A stretch of DNA of 64,000 nt from Macrostomum hystrix (lineage: Eukaryota > Platyhelminthes > Macrostomidae). Positions 61,670-64,000 of this stretch are shown here, one piece after another; position 1 is the stretch's first letter; every line of letters begins with the position of its first letter. The position numbers and the translations under genes were made by a program. The stretch covers positions 3,953,001-4,017,000 of the forward strand of contig CATNEN010000030.1 in assembly GCA_950097015.1 (NCBI GenBank). The letters run 5' to 3'. The notes beneath the pieces are model-generated. The model was given only the letters and a program-made list of their open reading frames with translations. It made no database searches and had not been told where the DNA came from.

Positions 61670-61919
61670 GTGAGTAGAGGACTTAAAGAGGCCATGAACT
61701 AGTCTAAAACACTATCCTTTTGGTCAATATATAGAGTGTTTCTAGGGGGCAAGAGTACAAGAAAAGCCTAGCAAGCATGCATTAGGAGGGGATCACTTGA
61801 CGCTTCAAAATTTGTTTATGGCCCGATTACAAAAGTTTTGTTAAATTTATTGCGGACTAGAAAAATCAAGGAAGTCTCTAAACAGCACCTGCTCTGTTTG
61901 AGCACGAACATTGATCACA

Positions 61920-62935
61920 AAAGAGTGTCACAGGTAAATCAGAAGCCATAGAGTGTCACAAGTGAATCGCAACCCATAGAGTGTCACAGGTGAGTCAGAA
62001 GCCATAGAGTGTCACAAGTGAATCACAACCCATAGAGTGTCACAGGTAAATCAGAAGCCATAGAGTGTCACAAGTGAATCACAACCCATAGAGTGTCACA
62101 GGTGAGTCAGAAGCCATAGAGTGTCACAGGTGAATCACAACCCATTGAGTGTCACAGGTGAGTCAGAAGCGATAGTGTCACAGGTGAGTCAGAACCCATA
62201 GTGTCACAGGTGAGTCAGAAGCCATAGAGTGTCACAGGTGAATCACAACCCATTGAGTGTCACAGGTGAGTCAGAAGCCATAGAGTGTCACAAGTGAATC
62301 ACAACCCATAGAGTGTCACAGGTAAATCAGAAGCCATAGAGTGTCACAAGTGAATCACAACCCATAGAGTGTCACAGGTGAGTCAGAAGCCATAGAGTGT
62401 CACAGGTGAATCACAACCCATTGAGTGTCACAGGTGAGTCAGAAGCGATAGTGTCACAGGTGAGTCAGAACCCATAGTGTCACAGGTGAGTCAGAAGCCA
62501 TAGAGTGTCACAGGTGAATCACAACCCATTGAGTGTCACAGGTGAGTCAGAAGCGATAGTGTCACAGGTGAGTCAGAAGCGATAGTGTCACAGGTGAGTC
62601 AGAACCCATAGTGTCACAGGTGAGTCAGAACCCATAGTGTCACAGGTGAGTCAGAACCCATAGTGTCACAGGTGAGTCAGAACCCATAGTGTCACAGGTG
62701 AGTCAGAACCCATAGTGTCACAGGTGAGTCAGAACCCATAGAGTGTCACAGGTGAGTCAGAACCCATAGTGTCACAGGTGAGTCAGAACCCATAGTGTCA
62801 CCACAGGTGAATCAGAACCCATAGTGTCACAGGTGAGTCAGAACCCATAGTGTCACAGGTGAGTCAGAACCCATAGTGTCACAGGTGAGTCAGAACCCAT
62901 AGTGTCACCACAGGTGAGTCAGAACACATTGAGTT
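61920..62935 (+). repeat. 23-28-bp minisatellite in DEG/ENaC intron 3
   Basis: About 37 copies built on GTGTCACAGGTGAGTCAGAA plus CCCATA(GA), with AAGCCATAGA, AAGTGAATCACAACC and GCGATA subtypes alternating as blocks. Most units contain CACAG|GTGAGT in gene sense. It is the same family as 57635-57985. Confidence 0.96.
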
Positions 62936-64000
62936 TTATAGTCGAGTCAGAACTCAATGAGTATAGAAGGTTCCAGGCATTTAGGTTTATACGAGTATTT
63001 CCAACCAAAAGTAAGCCGATTTTCATTTCTCGCTTCAAAGAAAGCAAGCAACTCATAAAGGTTTTGAAACAAGGCTAAAACCTCCCGTCTCATTTGTATC
63101 CATAGGCCATGCAATCACCTTTCCTCTAGAAAAAAAGACTCGAAAAATGGAGCTACAAAAGCAGTGGAGGATAAGAACTTAGGGAGAATTTTTTCAAGCG
63201 AAATGTGAGACTCAGCAGTCTAGATGCAATCCGATACCTGCATGGCCTACCTGTTGTAATCTGGTCTCTGTGATTGCAGTCGACAACACGGAGGTGGCTG
63301 TGAGAGACGAGAGTCGGGGCACCGGATTCTAGAAGTTTGAGAAGCAGTGATCGATGGCCCAATTAATTGCTCCTGAGTTCTTGGCATGTTTTCTCAAAGC
63401 GAACGGAGCATTTGCAGTTTTTTTAGTCTCGCTGTTAGCAGAGACAAAGGTGTTTTTTGCTGAGTGATGCCTAATTTAGCGAGTTGGGGTGCCTCATTGC
63501 ACCACGAATGGTCAGTGGGCTGAGGTTTCAAAAAGCGAAAAACTTTCCTTTAAAAAATTACCTTGTCCCATGAAGTAAGTCTGAATGCAGCAATTAGGGG
63601 ATTTTGATTTGCGTTAATTTCCCAATCGTTTTTGACACAGGGAAAATATTGAGACCAGCTGAGTTGTAATAACCTGCTCAAGGACCTGAGACATTGTGAA
63701 GACTTAGTGAAATACTAATACGTCTGGGACAATCCACTAAAGGACTGGGGTATTGAGACTACCAAACCACTAGACCACCCGGGTTGTGATAACCTTCTGA
63801 GGGACTGGGGGATTGTGACGACCTAGTTAATGACGGTTAGTCTTTCATTGGTTGTGACAACACACGGTATGGAAGCGGATACCAATTAAAGGACCTTGGC
63901 GCCGACGCAACAGTAGTTATTTAGCTTAGTAATTTAGGCTCCAAGTCCCAGTTAGGGTTCTGACAAGAATTGTGGCTCACAATGACCTCGATATTCCCAC
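62936..64000. other. DEG/ENaC intron 3 or beyond, no exon recognised
   Basis: The segment after the array is unique sequence. At about 63640-63830 there are loose repeats around GGACTGGGG..TTGTGA. A phase-compatible piece after TTGCAG at 63281 translates RQHGGGCERR and lacks any ENaC character. The next true exon is probably outside the window. Confidence 0.45.

Noticed and set aside
63281-63345. Fourth DEG/ENaC exon
   Set aside because: Phase fits, but the translation has no ENaC features and stops quickly.

Overview
This is metazoan nuclear DNA. It has multi-exon genes with GT-AG introns (mostly GTGAGT donors), tRNA-headed SINEs, a mariner remnant, a non-LTR retrotransposon fragment, a TTAGGG interstitial repeat, and about one third tandem-repeat DNA by my rough tally. 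The Shaw-type Kv channel, DEG/ENaC channel and ciliary WD-repeat gene point to a bilaterian invertebrate. The GC-rich exons in repeat-swollen introns and a SINE tail of Nin/mollusc type would fit a lophotrochozoan, for example a free-living flatworm. That taxonomic reading is inference.

Layout. 1-881: internally deleted mariner. 882-5838: repeats and a GC-rich candidate promoter. 5839-10693 (+): five-exon gene of unknown function, model 237 aa. 11850-12430 (+): C-type-lectin pseudogene. 14171-30298 (-): complete 25-exon WDR49/WDR64 (CFAP337)-like gene, 1,087 aa, every splice phase consistent. 30299-32928: head-to-head intergenic region. 32929-56240 (+): complete 11-exon Shaw (Kv3) potassium channel, 724 aa. 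57038-57184 (-): last coding exon of an unidentified gene. 59965-61669 (+): first three coding exons of a DEG/ENaC channel.

The striking feature is the introns. Most contain a large minisatellite private to that intron. In the gene's sense direction the array usually starts about 8-80 bp after the 5' splice site. Several units carry splice-signal sequence: a fused CAG|GTGAGT or CTAACAG|GTAG in three introns, and a pyrimidine tract plus CAG repeated about 150 times in Kv intron 4. Two families recur in inverted or direct orientation across neighbouring introns and genes. The long repetitive ORFs, including one of 1,500 codons, are translations of these arrays and not proteins.

The genes do not form a pathway. 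The CFAP337-like product should act in motile cilia; the Kv and DEG/ENaC products are membrane ion channels. Gene models were built by eye from splice signals, phase and family knowledge, with no database search.
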